From Nemophila menziesii (Eukaryota; Streptophyta; Magnoliopsida; Boraginales; Hydrophyllaceae), in NCBI GenBank assembly GCA_029959085.1, contig JARWIR010000016.1:21647499-21711498 (forward strand): 64,000 bases of DNA, read 5' to 3'. Shown here in pieces: positions 22,807 through 33,689 of this stretch. Position 1 is the first letter of the stretch; every line of letters begins with the position of its first letter. The position numbers and the translations under genes were made by a program. A model generated the notes under the pieces. The model searched no databases, had not been told where the DNA came from, and was given only the letters and a program-made list of their open reading frames with translations.

Positions 22807-22914
22807 AAAAAAAAATCTCAAAATTCATACCTGCTTAGCATATCTGGCATCTTCTTTTTCGCATTACTTACTTGCCTTATCAGATGGGTAATCGATGGGT
22901 TAAATGGGTTCCAC

Positions 22915-23096
22915 TTCCATATACATTAATGATAAGACTTCAATATAAAGAACACATTTATGGTATTCAGTGGAAGAAAATTATCAAAAGTTGTAATGCT
23001 AATTTTTCAGACCACAAATTGATTTTATATGTGGATATCGTTTTATTACACGCTAAAAGTCTTCTATGGAAGAAATTGGAAATGTGATTCCTTACC
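22915..23096 (+). repeat. Segment shared with 57840-58020, upstream of RLP1
   Basis: It contains tatgtggatatcgttttatt (23028-23047), then acacgctaaaagtcttctatgg and gaaatgtgattcctta. It is closely similar to 57940-58005, and more weakly to 55330-55470. It ends about 130 bp before the RLP1 start codon. The short open frame through it (22872-23087) is not supported as a gene. Confidence 0.6.
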
Positions 23097-23169
23097 ACCC
23101 ACCCAAATACGTTCATTTATTAATGATGGTAGGTTTTATGGAGAAAGAATTTTGGCATAGCTTATCTTC

Positions 23170-23177
23170 TATATTTA
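23170..23177 (+). promoter_or_regulatory. Candidate TATA box of RLP1
   Basis: TATATTTA lies 57 bp before the RLP1 start codon, in the same alignable position as TATATAA in RLP2. Confidence 0.45.
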
Positions 23178-23226
23178 TATGTATCAAGTTCCTTATATTT
23201 TTCATTATTATTACTAGTTTGTAACC

Positions 23227-26200
23227 ATGGCTACATTCGTAACAATGATTCATTGGTTGGTCTCTCTATTAACAGTAATACTCTTATCTTCTTCAGCATC
23301 AACTTCTCTCTACACCAATTCTAGCTCAAGTTTTATGCGTGGGTTATGCTCTCGTGAGGAAAGCTCTGCACTACTACACTTTAAAGCAACCTTTTTTATA
23401 GCCCAGGTTGCTTCTTTTGCCTGCGATAATTATATTGAAGGTAATCCTTTAACTTTGTATGAATTATCAGTCCATCAAATAATAAAGTTGTGAGAGAAGA
23501 ATTAATTATATGTTTTGTTATCAACACGTTTCCTCAGATACCAGGATTATATCAAAACAAATGACATATCCCAAGACTGAAAATTGGAAAGTGGGATCTG
23601 ATTGCTGCTCATGGGATGGAGTAACATGCGATCAAGTTACAGGTCATGTTATCAAGCTTGATCTTAGTTGCAGTCAGCTCCAAGGCGTTATCCATTTTAA
23701 CAGTAGTCTCTTTCAGTTACGCCACATGCAAAGTCTCAACTTGGCCTTCAATAATTTCACGGGGTCGAATATCTCATCTGAGTTTGGCAAGTTTGCTGAT
23801 TTGACACATCTCAATCTATCCTTTACATATTTTGCAGGTGTAATCCCGTTAGAAATCTCAAACTTGTCAAATATGGTATCACTCGATTTGTCGTCTAATT
23901 ATAGACTTGAAGGACATATTCCAAACTCTTTTGCCAACCTCAAAAAACTTACTCATTTAGACCTCTCATATAACAGCTTAAATGGTCTGATTTCTCCGAC
24001 AGTTTTCTCTAATCTGAAACAGATAGAGTTCCTGGATTTGTCATATAATAATCTTGAAGGTCGAATTTCAAACTCTTTTGCCAACCTCACAAATCTTACC
24101 TATTTAGACCTCTCAGATAACAGCTTCAGTGGTCTAATTTCTTCAACAGATTTCTCTAATCTGAAACAGATAGAGTTTCTCGATTTGTCATATAATCAAT
24201 TTGACGGTCGAATTCCAAATTCTTTTGCCAACCTCACAAAGCTTACCTATTTAGATCTCTCATATAATAGCTTTAGTGGTCTGATTTCTTCAACAGATTT
24301 CTCTAATCATAAACAGATCGCGCTCCTTGATTTATCATATAATAATCTTGAAGGTCGAATTCCAAATTCTTTTGCCAATCTCACAAAACTTACTCAGTTA
24401 GACCTCTCATATAACAGCTTAAGTGGTCTTGTTTCTTCGACAGTTTTCTCTAATCTGAAACAGATAGAGTTTCTCGATTTGTCATATAATCATCTTAAAG
24501 GTCGAATTCTAAACTCTTTTGCTAACCTATCCCAACTGACTCATTTAAACATTTCATATAACTATTTGAATGGGAAAATTCCTTATTGGTTATTTACAGT
24601 ACCTTCGTTGGTAACTTTAAATCTTCAAGAAAATCATCTAACTGGAGATATTCCGTTTAAGATAGATAACCTTCTGAACTTGTCTGGTCTCATCTTATCT
24701 TCAAACTTCATTTCTGGGATGATACCTCCTTCCTTGTTTAATCTCCCTTCCCTTGAAAACCTTCAACTCGATAACAACTTATTTTGTGGATCCATTTCCT
24801 CTAATATCACTGGTCTTCAAAAACTAAAATACCTGTCCTTATCTAACAATTCTTTGAATGGTGCAATTCCATCTACATTTCTTTCCTTACCTTTATTGAC
24901 GTCCTTAGACCTCAGTAAAAATAAGTTCACTGGCCACGTAGGTGAATTCCAATCAAAGTCATTAGTTGAGATTAATTTGAGTAACAACAATTTACAAGTT
25001 ATAAATTTCAGTTCAGTCTCTGATCTGGTGAACCTTACTAAATTAAATCTCGCTTCTAATAACTTGATAGGAACCTTGGATTCAAATCTACTATTAGGAC
25101 TTCAAGAGCTTCAACTAATTGATCTTTCTCATAACAGCAATTTATCACTTGAGGATAGTAAGAAGGTTGATTCGCCACTGTTTCCTAACTTGACTCATTT
25201 TCGAATGTCGAATTGTAGTGTGAGTTATTTCCCGTTATTCCTTAAAAATCTTGCGAAATTAGAAGTGTTAGAACTTTCCAAGAATAGTATTCATGGTCCT
25301 CTTCCAGAGTGGTTGGGCGATATTGGGAAAAGGTCTTTAAATTACCTTAACCTCTCTCATAACTTTCTCACCGGTAGTGTAGGGATTCTTCCCTGGATAT
25401 ATATGGAACGTATAGACCTCAGTTTCAACAGACTTGAAGGACCCCTCCCCGTTCTAGGGTCAACAAAAAGATCCTTAGCAAAGTATTTTCTTTCCAACAA
25501 TAAGTTTAGTGGAGAAATCCATCCAACATATTGTGACATTGGTTGGCGTTTGGAACTCGACTTTTCCAGTAATAACTTAAGTGGGAAAATTCCAGGTTGT
25601 TTGTTCGATGCATATATCCTAAATCTTCAGAGGAACAACTTTCGTGGGATTAATCCACAAACATTTGTATATGAGTCCATTTGGCTGACATATCTTTATC
25701 TGAGCCACAACCAATTGGAAGGCCAGATTCCACGATTTTTGGCCAATTGCACCAACCTTGAAGTACTGAATTTGGGTTACAACTTCATTTCCGATACTTT
25801 TCCAAGTTGGTTGGAAAGTTTGCCAGGGTTAACAATTCTTATTCTACGAGCTAATAGATTACATGGAAGCATTGGAGAACCAAGAAATGTTGCAGGCTTC
25901 ACCCAGCTAAAGATCATTGATTTATCATACAATGAGTTCTCTGGAAATTTACCGTCACATTATTTTTTTACGTGGAAGTCTATGATGTGGACAAGTGAAG
26001 ATATGTATTATGCAAATTACTCTGTCATTGACCACGTGACATTGGCATATAAAGGACAACTAATGGATCTGGGAGTTGAACGTCTTCTAAATTTGTTTAA
26101 AGTAATTGATTTCTCGAATAATAAGTTTGAAGGTAACATTCCCAAATCAATTGGCAACCTCACATCACTTGTTGTTCTTAACTTGTCAAGCAACAGTCTT

Positions 26201-26674
26201 ACCGGAGACATCCCGACAACTATGGGAAACTTTGTCCAACTTGGATCGTTGGATCTTTCCAATAACAAACTCTCTGGAAAAATACCTCAACAGCTGAACA
26301 AATTGACATCTCTTGGTGTATTCAATGTCTCCCAAAACAATCTTGAGGGGTCAATACCACAGGGTGGACAGTTGTCAATATTTCCGGAGGATTCATATGA
26401 GGGTAATCCAGGTTTATGTGGAATTCCATTGCCAAAGAAATGCCAAGAGATACCGACTCAACATTCATCACCTGAGCAAGATAGCAGAGGTCCAGATAGC
26501 ATCTTAGATGGGTTTACCTGGGAATCAGTTTTGATGGGATATGGATGTGGAGCTATAATTGGAATTGTAATAGCAAACATCATCATCAGAAAGAACGAAG
26601 AATGGTTTTTGAGTATTTTCAATATTCGATTGATATGGCGAATCAAGATGTCTAGTGAAGCTAGAAGAGAATAG
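23227..26674 (+). CDS. RLP1: leucine-rich-repeat receptor-like protein, Cf-9/Hcr9 type (two exons, 1116 aa)
   Basis: Kinase-less cell-surface receptor. Exon 1 is 23227-23440 and exon 2 is 23538-26674, with a phase-1 intron. The product has a signal peptide (about 1-27) and an N-terminal cap with LCSREESSALLHFKATF and SDCCSWDGVTCD. It then has a long array of about 24-residue LRRs and a non-LRR island near YYANYSVIDHVTLAYKGQLM. The final LRR block has SNNKFEGNIPKSIGNLTSL, and the cap is GNPGLCGIPLPKKC. An acidic spacer, a transmembrane helix (about 1069-1088) and a short basic tail ending SSEARRE complete it. Family members bind apoplastic ligands and signal with SOBIR1-type kinases; the ligand here is unknown. 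Residues encoded by 23924-24511 are four exact-length 49-residue units, three more than in RLP2. No internal stop. A start at 23251 (MIHWL) is also possible and would match RLP2. Confidence 0.93.
23441..23537 (+). other. Intron of RLP1
   Basis: 97 bp, donor GTAATC and acceptor TTTCCTCAG, phase 1. Without splicing, exon 1 stops at 23491. Joining gives DNYIEDTRIISKQ, which runs into the LRR N-cap. RLP2 has the same intron in the same place. Confidence 0.85.
23924..24511 (+). repeat. Four tandem 147-bp units (two LRRs each) in RLP1
   Basis: Units start at 23924, 24071, 24218 and 24365, exactly 147 bp apart. Each encodes NSFANL...LDLS and FSN(L/H)KQI..LDLSYN. A partial fifth start (NSFANLSQ) is at 24512. 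RLP2 has only one full unit (38426-38572). Confidence 0.95.
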
Positions 26675-26974
26675 AAATTCTCTTGACTCTTGTATGAAAA
26701 TTATACTTGTAAATTAAAATAAGAAATGTAATTTGTTTGAAGTTTATTGTTTCAAGTTTTGCATTTCAGTAGTATTAATATGCTCGTCATGTTCAATTCC
26801 ATGTCGTTATGATGTTTTTATATTAAACAAAAATACATGTATGGGTTTTGCTGATTAGTCGCCATTATGTAGTCCATACAAAACTAATAAAAAGAATACA
26901 TACATATGAACATTTCAAGTGATATGCATATATAGTTATAGCGACCATACCAAATGCAGATTTGATAACATTGT
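26675..26974. other. 3' flank of RLP1
   Basis: AT-rich DNA, presumably 3' untranslated region then spacer. No canonical polyadenylation hexamer is obvious close to the stop, and aaaataag at about 26718 is the nearest weak candidate. Confidence 0.4.
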
Positions 26975-27052
26975 TTTTTTTTTTTCCGGATCCCAGGACC
27001 TCTTAGTCTCTGCTGAGTAACCTAACCAATAGGCCAATTATCGCTCTCATAA
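26975..27052 (-). mobile_element. tRNA-like SINE fragment with poly-A tail (candidate)
   Basis: On the minus strand it reads gataattggcctattggtta (box A-like), then aggtcctgggatccgg (box B-like), directly followed by a run of about 12 A. The spacing is short, as in a truncated SINE head. The evidence is the box pattern and tail only. Confidence 0.35.
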
Positions 27053-27054
27053 CA

Positions 27055-27600
27055 TTGTTTTTTCTCGAACAAGAAAGTAGCATTTTATTAAAACTTCAGG
27101 GACTAAACTAATACAAAGAGAGGCAATAGGTAGTAATTAAGTAAGTTTACTGCAAAAAATGAGTACATAGCATATAAAAGCTATAAAGAACTACAATTAT
27201 TCCGTCCATATCATCATACTCTACTTCAAAACAAGCTTCTGACACTTAAACCATCTACAGCAGCCTAACACCATCACCCTACACAACCATCTTCCAGTCA
27301 GCTGCAATCTTTTAGTTTGTATATCTCTCCTGCCAAACAAAATAGACAACAACAACAAATATAACTTTACAATCACCACTTTGCATTGAGATCTAATTGC
27401 CCAAAGCATTTAGCATTTTCACAGTTTCTTTCTATAAACACCTCCTTAATCTAAGACAAGTTTGCAACAAACAATTCCTCCATATTCTCCAAGTATAGGG
27501 GCAACTAAAGAACAAATGATCCTGATCCCCACAAGCTAATTTTCAAGATTTACGGACATAAATTGAACCACTCCCCAACTGCAGCAATCAATAGACACAT
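27055..27600 (-). pseudogene. LINE 3' end fragment, zinc-binding region
   Basis: Minus-strand reading from about 27590 gives CGDQDHLFFSCPYTWRIWRN (the zf-RVT block of plant LINEs). An AI.SQCKVVIVKL...GRRDIQTK region follows, and the sequence ends in an LVREKK-like stretch. Stops interrupt it throughout. It is a 5'-truncated dead copy. Confidence 0.65.
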
Positions 27601-27722
27601 TTCATCAAGAGAATTAGGCTGTGTCTAGGCACAACAAGTTTAAATCACACTACATCATTGGTGGTCCAAATCTTTGGTGGTATATGTCATTACTCTTCAA
27701 GTTTAAACCATATAATTTCATA

Positions 27723-27911
27723 GTAATGATATATACCACCCAAAATCATATCATCCAATTACCGCCCATGACGTGGCGTGAATTAGAAGGCAATAAATCG
27801 TTAATCAATATGAAGAAAATTAATAGATCAACGATTTATTACCAACCAATTCACGCCACGTCATGGGTGGTATATTGGTGGTTAGATTTTGGACGGTATA
27901 TATTATTACTC
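27723..27911. mobile_element. Mutator-type MITE, 189 bp, with 9-bp target duplication
   Basis: It starts gtaatgatatataccaccc and ends ggtatatattattactc. The flanks are the 9-bp repeat aatttcata (27714-27722 and 27912-27920). The interior folds almost completely: cccatgacgtggcgtgaatt near 27766 pairs with aattcacgccacgtcatggg near 27850. Ends and TSD length match the 45612 element. A third terminus of the same kind (ggtggtatatgtcattactc) lies at 27677-27696. Confidence 0.8.
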
Positions 27912-27920
27912 AATTTCATA

Positions 27921-28283
27921 CCATCCACTTTTATACCTCTCACTATCTCTCTAATCCTGTCTCTAGTAAGAGAGATGGTAAGTGTGGCTGAAGTAGCACA
28001 GAAAACCATCACTCTCCTTCAAACTAGGACTAGATACCTCCATTCTATTAAGGAAGTTCACATTGGGAGGCCCATGTTATATTCTATCATATATAAACTG
28101 TGATAATTTAGCTTCATTATAATAACCTCGTATACTACCAGCTTTAGTAAAAAAAATAAAATAAGATTTGAATCTTATTTGTCCCACCAAACATAAGTCA
28201 TTGCACCTTCCCCCACAACATGATCAATACGATCATTAGCCAAGCTCCTAAGGTTTAACACTTCCTCATATTATTATTATTAT
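27921..28283. other. Spacer, no gene recognised
   Basis: The open frame at 27621-28103 runs through the MITE and is not supported as a gene. Confidence 0.5.
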
Positions 28284-28703
28284 TAGGGTCGTAAATGAAC
28301 TAAGCGTTCACGAGTAGCTCAAGCTCGACTCGAAAAAAAGTTTGTTCGAACTCGTTCATTTATACACACAAACAAAAAAAATTGTAAAAACAAATTCGTT
28401 CGAATATATTATCAATGAATATATTATTAAAACTAATATATCAACTGATTTTTTTTAGACTTTATTTTTTTCATTAATATCACACTGCATACTTCAGAAC
28501 ACATTCTTTAATACCAACCGTTCATAAAAGTTCCACTTCAACCATTAAAAATCAAATTATTCATGAATAACTTAAATTCGCCTTGAAAAAACTTGTTCAA
28601 CAAATTAAAAAATATTTGTACTCGGCTCGACTTGATTTGAAAATTTTAACAACTAAGTTTGCACATGTAATACTCGACTTGTTTTGTTCATTTACAACCC
28701 CTA
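28284..28703. mobile_element. hAT-like MITE, about 420 bp
   Basis: The ends are tagggtcgtaaatgaac and gttcatttacaacccct(a), inverted. The subterminal sequence is rich in gctcg/cgagc and gttcg/cgaac motifs. No clean 8-bp target duplication was found. A degraded relative may lie at about 47025-47340. Confidence 0.6.
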
Positions 28704-28990
28704 ATATTGGTCATCAGTTGTTTGGTAACCGCTATGGTTGATTAAAACTCCACAAAATGAATTCAAGTGTTGGAGAGTCATTTCCACAACGAAACGGTAG
28801 AAGTTTATTTTATTGTTTCTTTTTACCTTTAACTTTTTTTTAAATAAGATAGCCCCATGCATATGAGGTACTTTGTTGTTTAACTCCACACTCGCGCTAT
28901 CCTCTATCTGTCGGGCTCCAATTCCTATAGAGCGTAGTTGAGAGAATTAAAAAATGAAATTATAAACAAAAGTATATAATCTATGAGTTT
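28704..28990. other. Spacer and left copy of a flank repeat
   Basis: No gene. The segment about 28935-29007 (gtagttgagagaatt... to ttgtttttatgt) is repeated at about 31423-31493. Confidence 0.5.
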
Positions 28991-29007
28991 ATTACTTGTT
29001 TTTATGT

Positions 29008-31329
29008 ATCTCGTCGGTATCCTATCAAGTGAAGGTAAATGGGGAACGACTTAAAAAATTTAAACCGGAGAGAGGTATTCGGCAGGGGGACCCACTTTCA
29101 CCACTGCTCTTCGCTATGTTAACTGAAGCGCTTATTGGATTAATTAACTACGAATTCGAGAAGGCAACATTAAGGGTATCTCTTTAGCCAGGGCGGCACC
29201 TAGACTAACACATTTATTATTTGCGGATGATGCACTATTTTTCATTGAAATCAACGATACGGAAATAAATGCGTTCTCGAGGGTTCTGGATGTTTATTGT
29301 CGGGCATCTGGACAAAGGATTAATTTTGGGAAGTCCTCTATCATGTTTAGTAAAGGTTTTTCGGAAGAAAAAAGTATAGCAATTGCAGAGAAACTTAATA
29401 TGAGATGGACTAACGATTTTGGAAAATATTTGGGGATCCCGCTTACACTAAAAAGATCTAAAGTGGAGAATGTTAAATATATAAAGGATAGATTAATAAA
29501 TAAGTCGGATAGTTGGGTGGCAAGCTTATTATCAGATGGCGGAAAGGAAACTCTTATTAAAGTCGTGCTGCAAGCTATCCCAAATTATGCGATGTCAATT
29601 TTTGAATTCCCGGTGAGCATATGCAAATCTATGAGCAGTATAATTGCAAATTTTTGGTGGAATGCAGGTAATAAGAAGAAAATTCATTGGTTAGCATGGA
29701 AGAAAATTGCAAAAGCAAAGAAAGTAGGGGGAGTCGGTTTTAGAGATTTTCAAAAAATGAATTTAGCGTTGTTAGCAGGACAAGCTTGGAGGTTATGGAA
29801 GAATCAAGACTCTTTAGTAGTTAAAGTACTAAAAGGAATTTATTTTCCAAGTACGGATATGTGGAATACAAAATTAAAAAATAGAATATCTTGGAGTTGG
29901 GCTAGCATTTATAAGGGCCTACAATTTATTAAAAAAGAAAGTCTATGGCAAATTGGAAATGGGCAGAAAATAAGCCTATGGGATGACTATTGGATTAGGG
30001 AAGGGTATAAATTGGAGAAACCGGCGAATTGTAACCTGAGGAAAGTAGCGGAGTGTTTTAATAAGGACATGACTAACTGGGATTTTGACAAACTCAATAA
30101 GATATGCACCAAAAGAGATGTGATGGAAATTAGGAAGCTACCGGTAGTGAACCTAGAAAGTGAAGATGAGATTGTTTGGACGGCGACTAAAGATGGAAAT
30201 TACTCTACTAAATCGGGGTACCATAGATTGGTACAATTGGAGGAGGAAAAAAAAGGGTCATCATCTAAAGAAGGGGAATCAATTAACATGGAGCTTTTTA
30301 ATACAATTTGGAAATCAAATGTTCCAGCAAAAGTGAAGAATTTTATTTGGAAGATTCATAATAATGCGATCCCAACAAAAAGCAACCTGAAGAAAAGGAA
30401 GTGTATGGTGGAAGACACATGTGAATGGTGTGAAACGGGAAGCGAGAATGTAGAACATATTTTCTTGGGATGTCAATTTAGTAAAGGTGTGTGGGCGAAT
30501 TGTCAACTGCAAATTAAAATTGATGAAATGGAGGAGATTAAAATTGGGGATTGGATTATCAAAATAATTGATAGCTATGCGAGGAATGGGTGGGACAAAA
30601 GGTACGTAACCGCTATTATACTACTAACTCTATGGAATATATGGAAAGCAAGAATGCAAGGCTTATTTGAAAGAAAGAAATAGGTAGTTAAGGACATAAT
30701 TGAAAAGACAAAGTTCACAATGAAGTACCTATTTGGGGAAAGGAAAGAGAATAATGATATTGATAAGGGTAGGTTCAAAAAGGAATCCTCTGAAGAAGAT
30801 AATAATAATCCGGTTCTTGAAGATAATGCCGAATGTCTATGGCTATGTGATTCTTCGTATAACAAGAAATGGAAGCCTACAAGTATGGTGTCAATTGTGA
30901 TAAATAAAGAAGGGGAAGTGAAGGAGGTAGTCAAGAAAAGAGCAAGAGTTAACAGTAGCCTTGAAGGTGAAATGTGGGCGGTCTTGTTGGCTATGAGATC
31001 GGCTGCAAATAATGGTATGACGAGTAGCTCTTTCTACTCGGATAACCTTGAGGTGATTCAAGGTATTAATAAACTGAAAGGAATCGATTGGAGGATTCGG
31101 CCCATGATTTCAGAAGCATGGAGATGGATCGGAAGATTCCATGACTGGAAAGTAGTTCACATATGAAGGAAATTTAATAACGTGGCAGATGCACTAGCTA
31201 AATGCACGAGACTGAATCTTGATATTTCGACATGCCCTACTAAGTCACTAGTTGAATTTTATGAACATATTAGTAATGTATATTTGGCATGTAATAGACA
31301 TATATGAGTTAACTTTATTGACAAAAAAA
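29008..31329 (+). mobile_element. Young 5'-truncated LINE with 17-bp target duplication
   Basis: Plus-strand L1-type ORF2, truncated inside the reverse transcriptase. The 17-bp duplication attacttgtttttatgt flanks it at 28991-29007 and 31330-31346. It reads [20 protein letters not shown] (about 29070-29130), a frameshift near 29187, the catalytic block LLFADDALFF (about 29216-29245), then an open 446-residue frame (29343-30683) with KYLGIPLTLKRS, GNGQKISLWDDYW and the zinc-binding CEWCETGSENVEHIFLGC. One TAG at 30681 separates this from an in-frame C-terminal RNase H-like domain (30720-31260, with a TGA at 31164 and NNVADALAK at 31180). It ends in gacaaaaaaaa. So few breaks point to a fairly recent insertion. 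Confidence 0.93.
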
Positions 31330-31346
31330 ATTACTTGTTTTTATGT

Positions 31347-32200
31347 GTATACAGGGTATAAACATTGTAGTCATTCTTAAATTACCATCTCAATAAAAAA
31401 TTCATGTAAAACGTAGTCATGTGAGTTGAGAGAATGAAAAAATAAAATTATAAACAAAAATATATAATCTAAAATTTCATTACTAGTTTTGATATGTGTA
31501 TACAAGAGATAAACGTTGTGGTTATCTTAAATTACCAAACAGTTAAAAAAAGGTATTATATTAATGAGATTTGACATTCCAACACACCCGGTAGATAGAC
31601 TAGAACCCGGGACCACGGTCTACCGTTAAGCTTTGATACCATCTTAAATTGCTAACTCAACTAAAAGTCCAAACTGTTAGAAAAAAACATTATATTAATG
31701 AGATTTTACACATCAACAGTCATACTATGAAAAACAAGTAATAAATACTATTCAACACCCTATATCACCCTTCACGAGATTCTTTAAAACTACTTTGGAG
31801 ACAGCTAGCGACGACTACGATGGCCGCTAAAGGCCAATACTATAGTAGTAATATCCAACCCGCTACAATTCTATACATAATTTTTATAATCTAATTATAT
31901 CTGGTATTGTGGTTTTCCAAATACCATTAAGAACAACAATCCATGATTTAAACTATATTCTGTAATGAAATCATCTTCTATCTCTATTGTTGTGAATTTG
32001 AAAACCCTTACTGATATATTTAAGTTAAATCCTTAAGATAACAAATTCAAACATTAGTCTAAGAAATTATTTATCTTGTTTGAACAATTTATATTTGATA
32101 GTGTTTTGATTTTTGACACACCTATTTTAGCTATCGTGCAATTTAGGAGCGTGGATAAATTCAAAATCTGTAGATTTTTCCAAAGTTCAACCCAGATCCA
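31347..32200. other. Spacer with duplicated segments
   Basis: The block at about 31423-31545 repeats the LINE flank (see 28704). The motif ttatattaatgagatttgaca at about 31556 recurs as ttatattaatgagattttaca at 31690. No gene is readable. Confidence 0.5.
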
Positions 32201-32204
32201 ATCT

Positions 32205-32669
32205 TGACATGGAGTCACAAAGTTTACTCATTTAAACTTATCATCTATGTGCTTAAGTGGTCAGATTCCTTCAATATATTTTTCAAACTTTATGCAACTT
32301 GAATTTCTCGATTTGTCATCGAATTTTCTTGATGGTCCAATTTCGATCTCTTTAACCAACATCACTAAGCTTACTCAATTATATCTTTACTATAGCTATT
32401 TTAGTGGTCATCTTTCTTCTAACAATTTCTCAAATATTGAGCAACTTAAGTTCCTCGATCTGTCATTTAATCGATTAGATGGCCGAATCCCGAACTCTTT
32501 AGCTAACTTAACAAGGCTTACACATTTACGAATCTCATCTAGCGGATTAAGTGGTCGTGTTTCTTCAACCATTTTCTCAAATTTGAAGCAACTTCAGTTA
32601 CTTTACTTGTCTGATAGTCAACTTGAAGGTCAAATCTCAAACTCCTTTGGCAACCTCAATTTTTTTTGA
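32205..32669 (+). pseudogene. RLP fragment (LRR array only)
   Basis: Open frame of LRRs reading FTHLNLSSMCLSGQIPS, FSNFMQLEFLDLSS, FSNIEQLKFLDLSFNRLDGR and ISNSFGNLNFF before a stop at 32667. It corresponds to the 147-bp-unit part of RLP1/RLP2 but is clearly more diverged. Signal peptide, N-cap, C-terminal LRRs and transmembrane part are absent. Its right end abuts a Copia fragment, so it is a remnant of a third RLP gene cut by rearrangement or insertion. Confidence 0.85.
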
Positions 32670-32679
32670 AATTCATACG

Positions 32680-32990
32680 CGTAGATTCAAATGGATTGAA
32701 CGGTTGCCTTACATCCTCTAGCCATAATATTATACCTTTTGAACTTGACCTCAAGATCGTGATAACCGGCCAATGCTTCATTAGTGACTGACATATCCAT
32801 AGTGGGAGTGTCAGTTAACAAAACATAATCTACATCTAGTTGCTTTAGGAAATACATAATGTTTCCCAATTTTGGTAGTTGTATCCATCCAAGGATTCCA
32901 ATTTAGACATGTTGGGAAGTACTTTTTCCTTCAATGATGAAACAAAAACGGGGACTTGAAAAACCGTTTACGGTAGTGGCTATGATAAAA
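32680..32990 (-). pseudogene. Copia gag start fragment with decayed primer-binding site
   Basis: Minus-strand reading starts MSKLESLDGYNYQNW (about 32910-32866), shifts frame, then continues FLKQLDVDYVLLTDTP and ALAGYHDLEVKFKR, the N-terminal gag pattern of plant Copia elements. Just upstream on the minus strand lies tttatcatagccactac (about 32973-32989), resembling the initiator-Met primer-binding site TGGTATCAGAGCC. It is cut at about 32670. Confidence 0.65.
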
Positions 32991-33002
32991 TCTTTTTAAA
33001 AT

Positions 33003-33667
33003 TGTGAAAATAAGAACACTGATCGTACATAAATGGTAATCACAAAGAATAGTATTTCAAACCGTTAGTAAACTTACAACAAGATTACACATAACTGGAA
33101 GCGAAACAAAACTTACAAGTAAATACCAAAATACAAGAAATAGATCAATTTGTTTAAAAAAATTTTCCATGAAGACCAGTTTCTTCAAACGAATACTATT
33201 ACTATTCTAGTCTACGCTCAAGAATAATAGAAAGAGATTTTCGAGAACTTTTCTGGTGTGTTTATATCTTGTGTTTCTTTGCAAATGACTCAACCTCTCT
33301 TTTTATAGTAGTTGAGGCCTTCACAAGTTTGAAATCTGACATAAACTTGGACACTCTCCTTCTGGCATGTTGGAGGATGAATATGGAACGTTAGGGGATG
33401 GGAGCATTCACTTCTGGGTGTTTTCCTTCTTCTGATGGCATTTCAAACGTAGTCAATGAAATGTGTAAATATCATCCTTAAAAATAAGGTTTTATTTTTT
33501 ATTTTTACAACTCCCCTCTGCCACCACCAAGCTGGGCGAGTGGTAGTGCACACGTGTGGGGTATTCCCATTACTCTTCAATTTTAGAGTTTTGAACCTTT
33601 TGAAAAATATATAAAGGATAAATAATATAGATGTTTATATATTTTTCTCCATTTTTTGCGTGGGACA
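33003..33667 (-). mobile_element. Copia LTR, copy 1 (5' LTR of the minus-strand element)
   Basis: It lies directly outside the decayed primer-binding site. On the plus strand it runs from tgtgaaaataag to gtgggaca. The whole stretch is alignable with 58045-58903: shared blocks include cttacaagtaaata, tagatcaatttgtt, tctttgcaaatgactcaa, tagttgaggcctt and attcccattactctt. A perfect G-box CACGTG is at 33551-33556. Confidence 0.65.
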
Positions 33668-33689
33668 AAGTAAAGAACATGAAGCATAG

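Noticed and set aside
27621..28103. 160-residue frame
   Set aside because: It reads straight through a hairpin MITE with a target duplication, and no domain is visible.
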